Below, piece after piece: positions 63,001 to 64,000 of a stretch of 64,000 nucleotides of DNA. The stretch's first letter is position 1. The number at the start of each line of letters is the position of its first letter. The stretch is taken from assembly GCA_016935315.1 (NCBI GenBank), contig JAFGRD010000039.1, positions 124,001 through 188,000 of the forward strand. The letters are read 5' to 3'. Made by a program: the position numbers and the translations under genes. Source of the stretch: Pirellulales bacterium. GTDB lineage: Bacteria; Planctomycetota; Planctomycetia; Pirellulales; Thermoguttaceae. The notes under the pieces are model-generated. The model worked only from the letters and a program-made list of their open reading frames with translations, ran no database searches and was not told the origin of the DNA.

Positions 63001-64000
63001 CGTGCCGCCGCTGGTCCGAACGCCGGACTTGGCCGCCACCGAGATCACACACGAGGACGACCCTCCGTTTGGCGACAACGAGACGCACGTCTTCAGCGGC
63101 TATTTCTATGACGCTGATGGGCACGTCTCGTTCCGCGAGAGCTGCAACGACGAGTTTTATCTGAGGATCGACGGCGACGTGAAGATCAACGACGACCTCT
63201 GGAGCAACGTGACTATCGTAAGCCTGCAACTGGCCGACCACCCGACGCTGCCGGCCGGCTGGCACGAAATCGAGCTGCGGCTGAGCAACGGCGGCGGCAG
63301 CGCCGGACCGGTCCATGGCCGGGCCTTCAGCTTCGACGCCACCGGGGGCACGGATTTCGCCCATCCGCTAGATACCGGCGACGCCTCGATGTTTGCCCCC
63401 GACCTTGGCGGCCTGTTGATGGAGCCGATTCACCAGCAGACCGTCGACCTCGCCGTCCAGGGTGATTCGCTGCTGCGCGCGAACACCTCCGGTAGTACCC
63501 TGTTCGGCAATTTGACGCTCGACGGCGGCGCGACGATGACCCTGCAAGCGACGTCCGCCGTCAGCGTCGGTGACGTCCGGGCCGCCGACGGGGCCGTCGT
63601 TCACGGCGGCCTCTTCGTTCGTGGCGAGTTGCAGCCCGGCGACGATGCCATCGCCGCGCTGACCGTCGACGGCGTGTTCGAATTGGGCGACGACGCGACC
63701 TATGTTTGCGAGTTGGACGGCGCGGGCAGCGACCGGATCGACGTGGTCGACGGACAGGACATCTGGCTTGGCGGCACGCTCCAGCTCAGCGCCCTGGACA
63801 AAGTCGTTCCGCCCGACGCCCCCGGCGACCGTCCTTGGGGCGACTCGACGCTGACGATCCTCACGACGGTCGACGAGGGGGCCGTCGGCTGGTACTTCGA
63901 GAACGAGCCCGCCGTTGGCCAACACGTCGGCTGCGGCGTATTTCTTACCGACCGGGGCGCTCGCGGCCGGGGCGTGTCGTATCTTCCCAACGCCGTCGAC
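60074..64000 (+). CDS. Giant secreted beta-repeat protein (continues past window)
   Basis: An open frame of 1309 codons with no stop before the window ends. It starts at ATG with AGGAG about 7 bases upstream. A signal peptide (about 1-24) is followed by a laminin-G/DUF1349-like domain (about 45-215: S-G-R-S-I-W-G-A-N-D-S-F and T-A-G-L-M-V-R-Q). Then come long autotransporter-like strand repeats (G-V-W-N-A-P-G-R-W near 230, many V-T-A-D/L-T-V-G units). A PA14-like domain appears at about 1012-1085 (V-F-S-G-Y-F-Y-D-A-D-G-H-V-S-F, then L-P-A-G-W-H-E-I-E-L-R). Codon third positions are strongly G/C-biased. It is probably a cell-surface protein, with any sorting signal outside the window. Confidence 0.85.
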   Translation, partial: MQTMKLLCATIRAVSLVPLTVIIAQAALVGTDVGTLYPPDPPGSFEQSASGQITVGGSGRSIWGANDSFFYVHPQDAVELTDFVLTVRVLDFSSENPDQAWQTAGLMVRQTLGDDSVHATSAITAVDGYTFQGRDVTGGASFSQATAELAAPIWLRLEREGDEFRGWRSLDGQAWVPGGESTIPMGSPVYYGLAVTSHDQGHLAAAVFEHLDLTVLQETLTWDGQGLGVWNAPGRWTGGDSDSVPGPANHVVVQTDRVTVASEASAFGLAVDSGSVVVADGQSLFVGVDGVCFAADAALTLGNRATLDVAGGGTIDTLHVRGSAVISTGGDVSVAAFHADGVLGVLTKRGSGVLRLDNASGSGVSAAETVFRIERGTLASRGADPLGGAAAVTLAGGALCVEGPLQDAGLDTPESLLALDMSETAVSVTADSLLEAITSFDARFGSLALEAGVLTIAGADHGVQFERTSLSAQGGSAGARLMVPADLGVIEASPGELTFVKQGPADLVLARPNDPLDHVTFDVQQGRLIGAQAAIGTAGLRLGGGELVLAAGADGAAFRAPVVVADSTLTAGPGGVGGGGPLTVLLGNLAEPLVLADGLLTLQATDGYCVHVPGAFTGQGGLALAAGSVIVDRPIDVGSLHLVGGTLVRSGAGTPQGNVTVDGDLTLVGDSLDMTGSTLTTSPQSSVSVAAGRALTLADSLSIGDLDCAGTVTAHGISAAKMDIQAGGVVHSLGPVTADQLHVAGRLNLSGVGPERDVTIRPGGCLLLEGWNLDVEGATLTAVEADVTIGFGRRLVCDRALTVGSLELFGDLVRRGADPAARGITIAPGGHLALHPGTMLNMTGLTEGPLTAAGAEITVDDAELVLATPLAAERIAVAAGLLVTSAEITVGTLEITGGRVNTNSSHVTIGRRLKLGEVIYAAEPGSTFSARGSDLLAGFDLVLNGSVLDVLTPAVAVEQGLQWGRVFARDDEVDYPVPPLVRTPDLAATEITHEDDPPFGDNETHVFSGYFYDADGHVSFRESCNDEFYLRIDGDVKINDDLWSNVTIVSLQLADHPTLPAGWHEIELRLSNGGGSAGPVHGRAFSFDATGGTDFAHPLDTGDASMFAPDLGGLLMEPIHQQTVDLAVQGDSLLRANTSGSTLFGNLTLDGGATMTLQATSAVSVGDVRAADGAVVHGGLFVRGELQPGDDAIAALTVDGVFELGDDATYVCELDGAGSDRIDVVDGQDIWLGGTLQLSALDKVVPPDAPGDRPWGDSTLTILTTVDEGAVGWYFENEPAVGQHVGCGVFLTDRGARGRGVSYLPNAVD

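Overview
The window is GC-rich chromosomal DNA that looks like a planctomycete, probably in or near the Pirellulales. The evidence is a set of lineage habits. Secreted proteins carry twin-arginine-like leaders, with Gfo/Idh/MocA oxidoreductases, a sulfatase, DUF3472, DUF4832 and PQQ-like propeller proteins among them. A subtilase has an LEPLEDRLFLSA-type N-terminus, and a HAF-repeat protein ends in dockerin and PEP-CTERM modules. An ECF sigma factor sits beside a membrane serine/threonine kinase, and there are very large secreted beta-repeat proteins. This assignment comes from gene content, not from a marker-gene comparison.

Layout. 1-10.8 kb: a carbohydrate-processing locus without SusC/SusD genes. 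It holds an amidohydrolase (cut by the window edge), an SGNH hydrolase, a propeller glycosidase-like protein, two Gfo/Idh/MocA proteins, a DUF3472 protein, a DUF4832 protein, an exported cupin resembling D-lyxose isomerase, and a sulfatase. 11.3-17.8 kb: larE with three cysteines, an SGNH protein, the HAF-repeat/dockerin/PEP-CTERM protein, a Cys-tRNA(Pro) deacylase and a superoxide dismutase. 18.2-22 kb: a minus-strand pair, a degenerate-HD/PAS/GGDEF protein followed after 32 bp by a flagellin. 22.4-27.2 kb: a fumarylacetoacetate hydrolase-fold enzyme, tRNA-Arg(CCT), an overlapping FixL/FixJ-like pair, and a third protein that pairs a decayed kinase ATPase domain with a receiver. 27.4-30.9 kb: a large secreted subtilase.

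31.4-36 kb: pyruvate:ferredoxin oxidoreductase (nifJ) with a dihydroorotate dehydrogenase-like partner. 36.3-41.8 kb: an unknown secreted protein, tRNA-Asp(GTC) with a terminator, a 44-residue membrane protein, a WaaP-like kinase, a PQQ-like propeller protein, a 107-residue conserved-looking protein and hisA. 41.8-49 kb: an EF-G paralogue and an RND efflux pair. 49.1-54.5 kb: an SMP-30/gluconolactonase protein, an unknown secreted protein and a large DUF11-type surface protein. 54.8-60 kb: the membrane Ser/Thr kinase, its ECF sigma factor, bioB and an amidase. 60 kb to the end: a giant secreted beta-repeat protein that runs out of the window.

No CRISPR array, insertion sequence, prophage or conjugative gene was recognised. 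The most unusual unexplained structure is a set of small palindromic intergenic repeats in three families. One is about 100 bp, MITE-like, with terminal inverted repeats and a central 13-bp stem. The protein-level oddities most worth a second look are the decayed-ATPase/receiver protein beside the FixL/FixJ pair, the cyclase-flagellin operon, the oxidoreductase without its EKP lysine, and the exported sugar-isomerase-like cupin.
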